Source: Peronospora farinosa
Lineage: Eukaryota > Oomycota > Peronosporomycetes > Peronosporales > Peronosporaceae
Assembly: GCA_947646735.1 (NCBI GenBank)
Contig: CANTFK010000189.1
Location: 161,905-225,904, forward strand
Reading direction: 5' to 3'
Length of the DNA stretch: 64,000 bases
The position numbers were made by a program, and so were the translations under genes. The notes under the pieces were generated by a model. The model saw only the letters and a list, made by a program, of their open reading frames with translations. It was not told the DNA's origin and ran no database searches. Shown one piece after another: positions 46,256 to 58,328 of the stretch (within the stretch, counting starts at the first letter, position 1; each line of letters begins with the position of its first letter).

Positions 46256-47813
46256 ATGCGCGTCGCTACTAAGGCAGCTAAGAGCTCGGCTGCACGCCTG
46301 TGTGCAGCCGCTACTGAGGATTCACAGCCTCAGCCAGCAGACACTAATGTGTCGGCTGGAAGTCAACATCAGCCTGCAACGCCTGTTGCAGGTTCACGTA
46401 GCGCTTCGCAATGTAAGGATGTTGACCCAGAGTTAGTCGTTGACTACTCTGGTGAGTCGGATGACGCATCCGACTCAAAGCCACCTGTGTTACTCCCGGG
46501 CTCTCCCCGGGGTGATACCTCGTCGTCAAATCTTATGAAGAAGGATCTTATTACATTGAGTGAATCAATGTACCGTGAAATGTTCGGGTCGTCTGATGAA
46601 TCAGACGACTCGCCAAACGAGTCGAAGGATAGTGACTCGGGTGGGGACCGTAAGGGTGATGTCAGTGCTTTTACTGACATCAATGCTCGTAGTGTCAATA
46701 CTTTAGTCGACACTACAGTAATGCACGTGGTGTCGGTACTTCTGTTGACACCACGCAGGAGGCTTTCGAACGCAACGTATTGCGTCTTGCTCCTGATCGC
46801 AAGCCATGGATGCTACCTAAGCATCTGCTTGATCGTTGGTCTGGAAAGACCAACAAACGGTTCCTATAACGTTGTTTGATGCGTCAAAGCTTCACGGCCT
46901 TGACGCCAGTGTGAAGAACTTTCGCACTGAGAACGATTATTACATCGATGTGTTTCTTGAACATCGATGGTATGCCCACACAAGAAGCGTGAGGCTGACG
47001 CGTTCCTCCAATCTTGGAACGCGTTTATCACCAACGTTTTAAACGTTGGGAAAGAGGCTTGGTTCAAAGACTTTTTGTTAGCCGCAATAAGTTTGATAAA
47101 CGAAGTACGTCCGGTGCATGCTATCGTTTGCACCGGTTATCTAAAGAGGCAGGCCTGTTATGCCTCTTTTGGGCGACCCATGCCCGGGGTACCTGAGCAC
47201 CTCGTCAAGAGCGCCTAAGGAGGCGTACCTCCTTACTGAGCCCTGGTGGAGAGCTCGCATCTCTTCTGAGATGCATGAAGGGATTGCTACTTTGCAATTC
47301 CTTTACGAGCGCGCTGGGCGCTCGTTTTCCGATGGTCCTTCTTCGCCATCGGGTGTCTCTTGTCGTACTGTTCGACAAGGCCGGGAACGTTAGCCATCAG
47401 TTGGGCCCGAGGTTCCCAGCTATCCGTCGAAGGTGGATAGCCACGCCAACGGACGAGATAACTCGTCCGACGTCCCTTCACCTCGCGGTGATTTACTAAG
47501 CGTTTCACGAGGAAGCGCTTTTTGCCATGAGATTCCGCCAGCGGATGCGGTGGTGGAGGAAAAACTCTGTCCGATTCTTTCATCGGAATTGTCTGCTGAG
47601 TTAGACGGGTTTGCCCGTGTAACTCTTGAGCTACGTTGTGATTTTGATCATGAACGGGATAAGCATCGACGCTTAGAGGAAATTGTGCGACAGCTTGGGT
47701 TTGACCATGAGAAGTCTCGGGCAGACAATGCTGTCGCACTCTTGGAGAATGAGCGGCGTCTTCATTCTCTGAGTAACGAGCTGGCGACAGCTCGTCAGGA
47801 GATTGTCCTATAA
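46256..47813 (+). pseudogene. Antisense accessory frame of element 3, interrupted
   Basis: Plus-strand frame opposite in sense to pol, starting at ATG 46256 about 100 bp inside the 3' LTR. The N-terminal 155 residues are open and acidic ('DPELVVDYSGESDDASDSK', 'SDESDDSPNESKDSDSGG'). After about 46725 the frame shifts several times, but coding-like stretches continue ('RLAPDRKPWMLPKHLLDRW', 'ADAFLQSWNAFITNVLNVGK', 'LTEPWWRARISSEMHEGIAT'). The last part, 47433-47813, is open for 126 codons and coiled-coil-like (ERDKHRRLEEIVRQLGFDHE). This last part lies opposite the chromodomain/linker region of pol. Confidence 0.5.
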
Positions 47814-50800
47814 CATGGGACGATCTCTTTCTACACGACCAGGTATCGAATCTGGTTCGTGACAACAAAAATCGGAAGGGGATTCTTGAGAGGTAATGGC
47901 TATCTTCGTCGTTCGAAGAAGCCGCGTACTGAACGTACGGACGAAGACGTCCCACGTAAAACGTAGGAGCGTACGCATCCTGCGTGGTAACTCGATCGTG
48001 TATGCGTTGACTAGGCGGCGCAATACACGAAACGGGCCGATGTACTTGGGCAACAATTTATTGCTGCCCACGTTATTCACTACATGTTTAGGTAGGTTTA
48101 CTGTTGACAGTAAAACTAAATCACCTTCAATAAATGTCTGAGCATTTGCCCTTCCATTATTGTCTGCGTTTCGCTTTTTCTTATCCACCGCTTCTTCGAT
48201 GGAGTCTTGCACGAAACGACCTACCGCTTTACGAGTCAGCAGGAAATCCTCATCTGACTCGTTGCTTTTTTCTGCAGTGCATTCACAATGCACTGCAGAG
48301 ATATTTGTAACTTACTCAACGAGAACATCAGTGTTCTCGCTAGTAATGTCTCGAACGATGCTGGCGTTGTAAGCATCATCATAAGTAAGAGCGTCGTCGC
48401 TCTTACTTTCTTCCTCTTCACCGAAGTCGAATGGTACGACTTCGGTTACTTTCGCGTCGACCATAACGTCGTCGCGTGATGAGCAAGGGCCAGATTGGTT
48501 CTCGCTCGAGCGAGTCTTTCCCCCTTCCAAACTAGAGTCACCCTCTCATAAGGTGGGGACACGTGGAAGACGAAGGCCATTCACGTAGAACGGTGTATGC
48601 GTCGTGGAAGCATGCATTGAGTTGTTGATGGCGAATTCGACCATCGACAAAGGGTCGAACTCACGCCAACTCGAAAATGAGTGGACGTACCCTCAGAATA
48701 TCTTATAGAGGACGCGATTGGCGCGTTCAGTCTGACCATCGGTTTCTAGATGGTCAGAAGTAGACATAGTGAGCCGTGTTCCAAGTGTTTGGAACACGGA
48801 ACGCCAAAACTCAGCCGTGAACGGGGGGTCCCTATCGGACACAAGTTCACGGGGTAAACCGTGCAATCGAAAGATTGTATCGATAAACACTCGAGCACAG
48901 ACATCTGCTGTGATCTACTCTGTACAGCAACAAGATGTACCATCTTGCTGAACTTGTCTACAAACACGAGAACACCATTATTCCCGTGAGCGTCTTTGGG
49001 AAACCCAAAGACGAAGTCCATTTATACGGACTCCCAGCACTCTGCCGAAACAGGGAGAGGCTGCAATGATGCACGGAGTAAAGGACTAAACTTCACTCGT
49101 TGACACACCTCGCAAGCACGCACGTACTTGCGCACGAACTTATACTGGCGTGGCCAGTAAAAAGTCGCTACTACCGTGAGGTAAGTCTTCTCACGGCCGC
49201 GATGCCCACTTATTGGTGCATCATGACATTCAAACATGATCCGTAACCTGAGATCATGTTGTGGCGGTACAACGACACGAGGCGTATCGTTGTTGACGGC
49301 TGTGTAGTACAGTAAGCCGTCCCGCTGGGTGTATCGATCTATAGAAGATCTATAATGGCAGGAAGCGCTGCTTAACTTGCTTGAATGGGTACTTGAGGTA
49401 CTTCATCAGGCGTAGAAGATCATTATCTTGTGCGCATGCCCTTCTAATGTCGTTGAGTAAGCTCGACGACAAGACGCTGGTACTCAGCGTGGCGACAGTG
49501 GTATTCACATCACTGTCGGCTCTAGGTCAGGCCGACGTGAAAGAGCATCGGCGACGACATTAAGTCATCCCGGTTTGTACTCCACGGAGAAGCTGTATCC
49601 GCGAAGAAAGACAACCATCTCGCCATTCGTTGCGAGAGGTGTGGACTGTTTTCAGCCGTGCGTACTGACGCATGTTCTGTATACACTATGAACGGTCTTT
49701 CTCCTAAGAGATAGACGAGAACTTATCCAGTGCATACTTTATGGCAAGGAGTTCCTTGCCATACACCAGGTAGTTGCGCTCAGCCGGTTGCAGCTGACGC
49801 GATCTATAACAGACGACACGCTCTGCGCCGTCTGTATCATATTGCATCAGTGCGCAGCCGATTGCAAAATCGCTGGCGTCACAGACCACATGAAATGGTC
49901 TGTCTTGATCGGCAATCGCCAATACTGGCGATTTTGCATCAAGCTTTGCTTGATACGTTCAAAGGAACGCTGACAGTCAGCGTTCCAATCCCACTTTACA
50001 CTTTTTTGAGTAAACAAGAAAGATGTACGGTCATTTCGGCGTAGTTGCGCGAGTACTTGTGCAAGTACGCCGCTAGCCCAAGGAGCTTTTTTAGTCTCTT
50101 GACATCTACTGGCACTGGCCAGTCGGTGATCGCCTTGATCTTCTCTGGATCAGGGCGTACGCCGTTCTTTCCGACGATGCACCCAAGAAGTGGTATTTCG
50201 CTAGCTGCGAATATACACTTCTTAAGGTTGGCGTACAACTTATGCTCGCGCATAATTGTATGAACCTTACGGACGTGGAGTCTATGGACTTCCACGTCTG
50301 TTTTCCCGTCCATAGCTCGACTATGGACGAACACATCATCGAAGTAACTCGGTGCGAATTGGCGCACCGGTCTCAATAGATGTGAAACACATCTATTGAA
50401 TGTGGCTGGTGCATTACTGAGCCCTGGCGGCATCACCAACCGTTCCCAGAGCATACCACTGGGAGTGCTCACTGCTGTGTACGGGATGTCCCGTTCACGC
50501 ATTAGGATCTGATAGAAACCATCCATCAGATCCATGGACGAAAAGATGGTACTCTTAGACATACCATCTATGATTACGTCCTTTCTCGGTATCGGCGTTT
50601 GCGCCGGTATCGTTGCAGCGTTCAACTTATTGAACGCGTGCACTATCCGCCACCCTCCTGTGGCCTTGCGCACACAGAAGGTCGGAGAGCTGTGAGGTGA
50701 AGTTGACTCCCTCACATGGCCCGCTGCTAGGCGATCAGCAAAGAACTTGTCGATCGCCTCGACCTGTTCCCGAGGCAGTGGCCACTGCTTCATGACACAA

Positions 50801-51225
50801 TATTTTGTTCCAGGAACAAGGTCGATCTCGTGTCAAGTACCTTTATCCTTAGGCAACTCACACGGAACGGATTCAGGGAACACCCTTGGATTCGACCAAA
50901 ACCTTATACAAAGGATTTGACTTCAGTGACTCACAGGATTGCGATTTAGATCGCTCAATCCGAGTCTTCTCATCAAGGACACTCTCGTCCATTGATGAGC
51001 TGCTGAGAACCCGTTCGTTCTCGGCAAAAACTGTGCTGACCGAATGTCAGTCATGTACTCGTCCTCTGCGACGAGCACACAGATCTGTTTGACTTTGCCA
51101 CTACGCAGATCACGCAAGAACCTTTTAGGTTCTAGCGTAGGCAACTGAGTTATCTCCGAAGTTAACTTCGGAGGCGCGATCAGATCAAGCGTATAAACGC
51201 CTACGATTGATCCTTCATTAACCAA
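47287..51225 (-). pseudogene. Element 3 pol (RT to chromodomain), interrupted
   Basis: From right to left: a pre-RT region (51225-50923, 'SEITQLPTLEPKRFLRDLRS'); reverse transcriptase open from 50793 to 49996 ('YFDDVFVHS'); RNase H (VVCDASDFAIGCALM, about 49895); integrase with HHCC-like finger (GHRGREKTYLTV..CEVCQR, about 49210-49100), 'SMDFVFGFPKD' region, 'SDRDPPF' and 'DGQTERANRV'; a GPF module (LPKYIGPFRVLRRLV, about 48050); and the chromodomain (FLVKRLVNHREVKGRRTSYL, about 47500). Several frameshifts separate these blocks. Confidence 0.85.
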
Positions 51226-51366
51226 GACGTTCAGCGTCTACATTACTTCCTGGGGGTTTATTTTCTCAGGGCACTAGGGGCTTATTCCCTCAGGGCACTG
51301 GGGACTTTTTTTCTTCAGTAGCTGATTCCTGAGGACTTATTCCCGCAGGCTCGATGGACATTGTTC

Positions 51367-51860
51367 TGTGGTGGAGTGGATCTCAAGCGACGTGAGAGAA
51401 CCACAAACACACACAGCGCCGGACTGCCGACTTACGGAGGGGGTACCCCGATACCGTGTCGCGTCAACCTTGGGTCTCACCTTGTGTACCCGTCGGCTTG
51501 GCTGGTCTTGCTCCTCATTAGACGCAGAAGACTTAAAGACTTGGTCTTGTATGGAGGGACGTGGGGGCCACGAGTGGATATACTTCACTCGGGCCCGGGG
51601 TTTCTTGAGCTCAATCGACTGGGTCGAGAGCAGTGCACCTACCCCTTCGGTGGCTAACGGTTTCTTGGTCCTTAGACCCCTTTTCTTGTTCCCCGTAGGG
51701 AAACCGCTTCCTATAGCGGGTCTTGAATGGGTACGAACCCACAGGCCAAAATACTTCCTGGGGTTCGTTCAAGCTTGAATCTGACCACACGACTGTCTTC
51801 AACGGGGGGGGGGGGGGGGGCTAAATAAATCCCTTCCCCGGAACAGGTATGTAGATCGAA
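51367..51860 (-). repeat. Partial inverted LTR (element 4 family)
   Basis: On the plus strand it starts TGTGGTGGAGTGG, the complement of the LTR end CCACTCCACCACA. It follows the reverse complement of 53433 back to about 52790, with insertions and losses, up to a run of 17 G (about 51804-51820) and GGAACAGG. The other half of the LTR is missing. Confidence 0.65.
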
Positions 51861-52130
51861 ACAAGTTCGCACTTGAGTCTTGACACCTCAGGCCAACTAT
51901 ACTGAGGTTCAACTTGCGTTGCTTGAGCCGTCACCTCACCTGACGTCGGTGGGCCAAAGGGTATCCCGCCCGGAATAGGTGAGGTGACGGAGAAGCTTGA
52001 AGGAAGAGCTTGGAGCTGCCACGTGTAATGCAAACTCGAGTGTGTTTATTTATCTTATACTTTGTATGCTTTTCTTGGCTAACCCTAACCCTTCGCTCTG
52101 GATGACACCACGTGTCAACTTGTGGACGAA
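51861..52130. other. Spacer before element 4
   Basis: Contains an inverted pair (GTCACCTCACCTG at 51932 and GGTGAGGTGAC at 51979). No gene seen. Confidence 0.35.
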
Positions 52131-53433
52131 TGTGGTGAAGTGCTAATTTTGTGATGTGGAGGTCCCAGACTCTAGTTAGATGCGGAGTATAGGCCGTGGG
52201 TCAGGGACAGGGGACCAAAAAGACAGGGGCCTTGAAGGGGAGCGACCGTTGGTGGAGGACGATCCGCAGGATCCGCCGAAGAAAATCAGTATCAGGGTAC
52301 CGGTTAACCGGTACCAAAGGGAGTTGATCATTGCCGCTCATTGATCGACCTGGCTCCTCGTTGGTAGACCCGGGTCCCTCATTGGTAGACCTGGGTCCCT
52401 CGTTGGTCGACCCGGTCCCTCATCGGTCGACCCAGTCCCTCGTTGGTCGACCCGGTCCCTCATTGGTAGACCTGGGTCCCTCATCGGTAGCTCTGGGTCC
52501 CTCATCAGTCGACCCGGTACCTCATCGGTCGACCCGGTCCCTCGTTGGTCGACCCGGTCCCTCATTGGTAGACCTGTGTCCCTCATCAGTCGACCTCGGC
52601 CCCTCGGGGTTCGGCCACTCCGTACCAGTTAACACAAGGATCAGACCAGTCGACGCAAGGAATCAATGCTTCAGGCAAGGATAGAGTAAAGGAGTTAAAA
52701 GGATAGGACTATATTAAATGCTACTCAGTTTGCGATCTACTTGGCAAGTCTTCGTCGCGCTGTAAAGGAACTCGAGTCTGGCCACACGCCTGTTCCGGGG
52801 AAGGGATATATTTGGCCCCCCCGCTGAAGACAGACGTGTGGTTAGACTCAAGTGCGAGCTGAACCCCACGTGGCACGACTCCGTCACCCAAGAAGAACTT
52901 GCTCTAAGCTACTCACTGTTTCGGGAAGGGATATATTTTGGCCCCCCGTCGAAGACAGTTGTGTAGCGAAGTTCAAGTGCGAATAGAGCTCCAGGATATA
53001 TTTGGCCTGTGATCTCGTTCGAGTAGCAACACCCCCAAGACCCGCTATCGGAAGCGGTCTCCCTCACCTCAAGGTCCGGGAGCAAAGGAAAGGTCAGGTT
53101 GTTAATAAACAACCAGAAGGAACAGGCCAGGGATAAGCTCCCTGAAGAATTTGGCTCTACATCCACTCTCGACAAGGTCGATCGAGTGGCCACCTACCGG
53201 CCCACCGAGTGAAGCATATCCACTCGAGGCCCCCCCCCAGGTCTACCTCCCTCAAGGCAGACGTTTACATCGTCACCAAGTCCTCCAAAGAGTGCAACCC
53301 GCCAGCCGACGGGTACACAAGGTGAGAGAAGGTTCATACGCGGCATCGGGGTACCCCCTCCGACAGTCGGCAGTCCGGCACAGTGAGTGGTTTGGGGTCT
53401 CATCATACAATTTTGAGAACCCACTCCACCACA
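52131..53433 (+). repeat. 5' LTR of element 4
   Basis: 1303 bp from TGTGGTGAAGTG to CACTCCACCACA, near-perfect inverted ends. It matches the nested solo LTR at 36484/45795. Confidence 0.85.
52345..52605. repeat. Minisatellite in the element 4 LTR
   Basis: About a dozen units of roughly 18-21 bp built on TCCCTC(A/G)TTGGT(A/C)GACC. The same array, in fewer copies, is in the solo LTR at 36722-36763 and 44704-44830, where element 2 inserted. Confidence 0.85.
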
Positions 53434-54177
53434 ATGGTGCGCGTGCCCGGATCTTCGGAAGACGCGGGATTTCACCGCGAGTCCCAAGACGATAAAGATG
53501 TTCATGTCAAGAAGGAGCACAAGACCGAAGATTCACGGGAAGACCGATCGCCAGTGACTCAAGAAGAAACAAACAAAGGATCGAAGGACCGACCGGGCCT
53601 TGGGAGGGGCCCGGTCAACATGGTCGAGGTTGAATTCATTGAAGAAAAACCTAAATACCCTCCCTATGTCTTCGTTGAGGACACCTTGGGTCATGACGCC
53701 TATCATGATCCAGAGGACCATCAGCCGACGGTGAAAACCGAGAGGCTAAGGTCCCCAAAAAAACAACATAACAAGATCGCGCAATCCAAGCCGACGAAGT
53801 TCCGGATGAAGGCACCCGGAAACACCAAGTCGATAGGCCCCGAGAAGGCAGGACTGGCGTCATGGACAGACGCTGATGTCACGAGGGCCTACCACCAACG
53901 CAAGCTGAACGCGTTCCTGGAGAGCGACCCCGTCGCGAAGATCCTGGAGATCCGACAGCTGGGTCAACTCACTGGGCCGGTGTCGGCCCTGCCACGGATG
54001 CACTCCGTCACGGACGCGATCACAGCGCTGGTCACCATGCTTCGTGAAGCGAACATGGTCGCAGGTCGGTTCGACCCGGACGACCTGCTATCCCTGGGGT
54101 TCGACAGAATCACAACAACGTTAGAGCACATGCACAAGCGTCTGTCGATCCTGGTGGGTACCACACCAGCAACGTAA
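53434..54177 (+). CDS. Element 4 first gag-region frame
   Basis: Open frame of 247 codons whose ATG (53434) overlaps the primer-binding site TGGTGCGCGTGCCCGGA (53435-53451), directly after the LTR. The product is charged: 'KDVHVKKEHKTEDSREDRS' and a helical C-terminal part 'DAITALVTMLREANMVAGRF'. No known domain. It probably forms the N-terminus of gag, separated from the capsid-like frame by about 350 bp without a shared frame. Confidence 0.5.
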   Translation: MVRVPGSSEDAGFHRESQDDKDVHVKKEHKTEDSREDRSPVTQEETNKGSKDRPGLGRGPVNMVEVEFIEEKPKYPPYVFVEDTLGHDAYHDPEDHQPTVKTERLRSPKKQHNKIAQSKPTKFRMKAPGNTKSIGPEKAGLASWTDADVTRAYHQRKLNAFLESDPVAKILEIRQLGQLTGPVSALPRMHSVTDAITALVTMLREANMVAGRFDPDDLLSLGFDRITTTLEHMHKRLSILVGTTPAT

Positions 54178-54527
54178 CACCCACCTCTGGTGACACCTAC
54201 ACACATGCGGTCCAACGACAGCCAGATGACGCTTCAGGACATCACGGTGGGTCCCCACATGTACGGAGCCGCCGGCCACCCAGGGGCGAATCAAGACCCA
54301 TCTCAACACCGGATGCCAAGCGGCCAGAGAGAAGCAGCACCGTGGTCCCCAGGATCGTCCTCAACTGGGTCGGTCACTAGGATGCCCCTAGGCCCTACTG
54401 GAGCGGCGCTGCTCCAGGCCCGAGCGCGCAGCGCGGAGCAGGAGCCAAGTGGTCTTGAAACGGTGACGCGTGGCAAGAATGAAAATCATTCCGATTTTCA
54501 GCCAATGGAAATCAGCAAGAGAAAAAA

Positions 54528-55951
54528 TTGGGATTTGCTCTGCCCCGTGACGAAGATGCTGGGGGGGAAGGACCTACCTACCCGGTAGGCGATTTGCAGA
54601 CCCTCTTTGACGCGGCGATGGCAAGATTTTTGAATGAACGCCAAGTACCGCGGGCACACCCTAACGGGAGTGTAGCAGGAGGAAGACCAGAGGCGCAAAG
54701 GACGACCGCTCACCATGACCAACATCCAGGCATACAAATGCCAAGAGGCCACACGATGACCGACGTCGATATGGAATCCGTCGGTTCCTGTGAGTTCGAC
54801 CCTGACAACATGGATTTGAGGGGACCTCAGTCGATGATGGCGAACGCAGCGCTGGGACAGATGCCAAATATGGTCCCTCGCATCAAACTATCGGCGACCT
54901 CGGACCTTAAAGAATTTCATGGAAGAGACCAAGACGAAGACAGAGCGCGCAGCTGGGTCAAGACAGCATTCATAAGAGACCAAGCACCAGATGATGAACG
55001 ATGTCTCATTTTTGGAGGATTGCTGACTGGACCGGCACAGAATTGGTACCGTCAACTGGGTCGCTCGGTACGAGGAAACTGGAAGGACTTAATCCAAGAC
55101 TTCATGATTCGGTTCTGTGGCACGGGGGTACCGGTCGCCCGCCAGTACTACCATGCGAAGAAAAGGTCGGAAGAGACCCCACTGGATTATCTGTACCGCC
55201 TGAATGTGCTTGGACTCAGGGCGAAGATGAAGATGAAGATTAAGGATGGGTCGCCCAAGATTCAGAAGGATCATGTCGATCACTACATTTTGACGGTGGA
55301 CGACCCGGAGCTAGCAGACAAGTTGACTATGTTGCGTCTGGCGGACGTGGAAGAATTGGAGAAAGTATTGACAGCATGTCAGCGGACGAAAGCAAGACGA
55401 GGCAAGATGCTGTTTGGATCAAACAAGTTTCGTCAGAAGGCACCAACACTACCCGAGAGGCCGAGAGATCTAAATCGCCGCTCCATACATGCAGTACGGA
55501 CGCCCCTGGAAGACTCGAGCTCTGAAGATTCCAGGTCAGACTCCTCGGAGAATGAGGGAGATCTTAGACGAGTCTACCTTATCGAGAAAGAAGCAGGAAG
55601 GGACCCAAGTGTGAGGTTCTCAAAGAATCTACCGACTAGAGAGGCCGACCAACATCGCCAGGCGGTAGACCAGCGACCGGCCCATCATCAGCGACCCCTA
55701 ACACGAGATGTGCATATTGCGGGTCCAAGAAACATGGAGATCTGAATTGCTGGAAAAGATCGACCTGCGACCGCTGTGGAAGGAAAGGTCACCCGTCTGA
55801 CCGCTGCCTGTTTGTATGCCGGGGTTGTGGAGAGATTCACGAGATTGGGAAGTGCCAGATGGAGGAGTTCTATAATTTGTTCCGTCAATGGTACAACCCA
55901 GCCAAGCACGCAGGGATGTTCCCGGAGAAACTCGAGAAGATGGCAAATTAG
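54528..55951 (+). pseudogene. Element 4 gag (capsid and zinc knuckles), frameshifted
   Basis: The 405-codon frame 54528-55745 contains a retrotransposon gag domain ('EFHGRDQDEDRARSWVKTAF', 'GPAQNWYRQLGRSVRGNWKD', 'YYHAKKRSEETPLDYLYRLN'). From 55709 another frame gives three CCHC-type knuckles in a row: CAYCGSKKHGDLNC, CDRCGRKGHPSDRC and CRGCGEIHEIGKC (the last with x3 instead of x4), ending at 55951. The change of frame near 55700 is either mutation or a programmed shift; I cannot tell. No ATG is evident at the left limit. Confidence 0.75.
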
Positions 55952-56145
55952 GACGCTCGCCAGGTTGGAAGCTGGTACGAGCCGAGCATTCTAATTGTTG
56001 CATCTTTGCATATGTGGAGAAACAGCCCAAGGAGGGGACGGGTATTCCAGTTAATATTGGAAATATATCGAAGATTGGAAATTACCCTGTGGTCCATGTT
56101 GCTTCTTTGAATGAACCTAATAATTTTGCTTGAGAAAGTTCAGTA

Positions 56146-56311
56146 ATGGAGCTGGACTTATTGCCAGGCGAGTCTAGGGGGTACTGGAAATACCACGCCC
56201 CTACTAAATGGTTCAGGCAAGCGAAAGCCTCTGGAAAGGTCAACAACGACCATGCAAATTTGTTGTTCGATACTGGTGCCGAGATATCCATTCTGGATAT
56301 CGCCTTTGCTA
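56146..56311 (+). pseudogene. Element 4 protease, N-terminal stub
   Basis: Retropepsin start with the active-site motif LLFDTGAEISILDIAFA. The element 4 sequence ends just after this, at the junction with element 5 ('GCT|ACTTGGGATATTATC'). Confidence 0.65.
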
Positions 56312-56492
56312 CTTGGGATATTATCATCCCCAAGATCACAGACCCCTTGACATTCACCTGCCCTATGCGAGGGCCGATGTCAATATCGACATCCAGTGGG
56401 TCACTAGTACCAGTGACTTCACTGACAAGGTCATCGACCTTCACTTGCTCTATACGAGAGCCGATGTCATTACCGACATCCAGTAAATAGCA

Positions 56493-57185
56493 TTAACAGC
56501 CAATATTACTAACAAGGTCATCGACCTTAACTTTCTCTATACGAGAGCCGATGTCATTACCGACATCCAGTGTCTCAATATCACTTTGAGTATCACTCAA
56601 CGAAGTACGTGCCGCTCCACTAAGTGTCACTGAGCTCTGCTTGACACTATTATTGTTGACATGGGAGTTTATTAACTCAGACACTCCAATGTCCAGCACA
56701 CTAACTATATCAGTTAATGGCTCGCGCCAATAGCACTTTTGTTTCCTAGCGAAGGTGGGTTCATGACTCTCCAAAGCTTCGCTAGGAACATTGCGCGTTG
56801 CGCCTAAAGTTTTGGATCTCCAATCGATCCACGGCTCATGGCGTTCCAGCCAGGCCATACCGAGAATAAGATCATATCTCGAGTCCAAATCTAGGACAAG
56901 ACAGCGTTAAACGCTATTGAAGTCTAAGAACTTCACACCTAAGTTCAACGGAACTTTAGGAACGGTGACACGTACACCGGTCGCGAGACGCACGGTTATA
57001 CTGTCACCCTCTTGCGCTTCTAGCGCCTCAGCATACAGCTTACTCCCTTCAAGGGAACGACGTCGGACATAATTACCTGACGCGCCTGAGTCAATAAAAG
57101 TTGACCATGGTTTCTTAAAACCCTTAACGGTTGCCGACACAACCAACAAGCCTGGCTTGTAATCTTGTTCTATGGGAGCATCCAC
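56493..57185 (-). pseudogene. Element 5 protease region, interrupted
   Basis: Two frames, 57185-56907 and 56888-56493, separated by an in-frame stop. The first has the retropepsin motif [15 protein letters not shown]. The second has '[19 protein letters not shown]' and the spacer as in element 1. Confidence 0.75.
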
Positions 57186-57271
57186 AGAACCACCTGGGGC
57201 TAAGCCCTGTTTACCTTTACCTCCTAAAGATCCAGCAGAACTTAGTTCTTTCCCAGTAGGGCGCCCCGCGC

Positions 57272-58267
57272 CTACTGAGAGTTGACGTTTTCCCCTGCGG
57301 TGCTCGCCTTTTGGCTAGGAGCAGGGTTTCGGCTTTGTTGATTTGAACGTTGCTTTTGCAACGGGCAGCTAGGGCGGAGATGCCTAGTGCTTCCGCACAT
57401 ATAAAATCTACGGATGTTACCTTGCTGCTCAGCAGCTTGAAGCTCAGCTTCTTCAGCTTGACTGAGATCCTTGGGTTCCGCCCTGTTAGAGGTATTTGAT
57501 TGATACCAGGACAGACCATAGCGAGCAGATTTGAAAGTAAAGTAAGCGTTAAACGATATGCTTACGGCCTCTTCGAAAGCCGAGGGCTGGACGCGGAAAA
57601 CTTCCGTCCTGGCGACCCCAGTGCGAAGTCCTTTCATAAAAATGGTTACTCGGACTTCCTCTGCCAGTGGGTCCTGCTGCATAGCAGCAATGAGAGTTCT
57701 CAACTCTTGGACATAGTCCGACAATTCTTTCTTACCCTGTCGGGTAGCTTGGAAGCGTGAGCGCACACGATAAGCCTGATTAGGAGGTGCAAACACACAA
57801 GTTTATTGCTTTTTAAGCATTTCCCATGTGGGAAATGCGGCATTTACAGAGACATCGCTCGTTAAAGCCCATTCTCTAGCTCTTCCACCGAGCTTCGAAA
57901 TGGCCAAGCCAACTAGTTGCTTATCTGATACAAGCATGGCGGCATCCATTGCCATTTCAGCTTCTCGGATCCAGAGGAGAAGATTTTCTTCCTCCTTCCC
58001 CTTGAAGGTCTTTACGTTTAAAACGTGTGGGCAAGCCTTTGGCTCTGCATCGGGCACAGGTACCGAAATGTACTGTGTAGGCGCAGCTGACGCTGCCTGG
58101 TCATGGACCTGCCCAATTAGCGTTGCTTCATAACGCATAAAGACCTAAGGGCGAGCATTAAAACCTCCGGGCCTTGGGCCAAAAGGGCCTCGATTTGATC
58201 GGGCCCAACAAATGCAGGTAATTCATCGCAAGTCGTTGTGCCTCAGAGAGGTGATTTTGATTCTCCA
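57272..58267 (-). pseudogene. Element 5 gag, interrupted
   Basis: Same organisation as the gag of element 1: a start region near 58267, a capsid frame 58138-57803, the same TAA after 'EMLKKQ', then a frame from about 57796 with the knuckle [14 protein letters not shown], in which the first Cys has become Phe. Confidence 0.75.
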
Positions 58268-58328
58268 TCCTCACAGAGGGTCAGTCTTTAAAGACTCAGG
58301 TGTAGGATTGACTACAAGTGCTACCAAG

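Larger units (their letters stand above)
45887..51366 (-). mobile_element. Element 3: 5'-truncated Ty3/gypsy chromovirus
   Basis: Minus-oriented element that keeps its 3' LTR, antisense frame, chromodomain, integrase, RNase H and reverse transcriptase. Gag, protease and 5' LTR are missing; the sequence changes to an inverted LTR of another family at 51367. Its proteins resemble element 2 more than element 1. Confidence 0.8.
52131..56311 (+). mobile_element. Element 4: LTR retrotransposon with long LTR, 3'-truncated
   Basis: 5' LTR, primer-binding site, gag with three zinc knuckles and the start of a protease. It is cut at about 56311 by element 5 in the opposite orientation. Gag and protease differ clearly from those of elements 1-3, so it is a separate lineage, probably gypsy-like. 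Confidence 0.8.
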
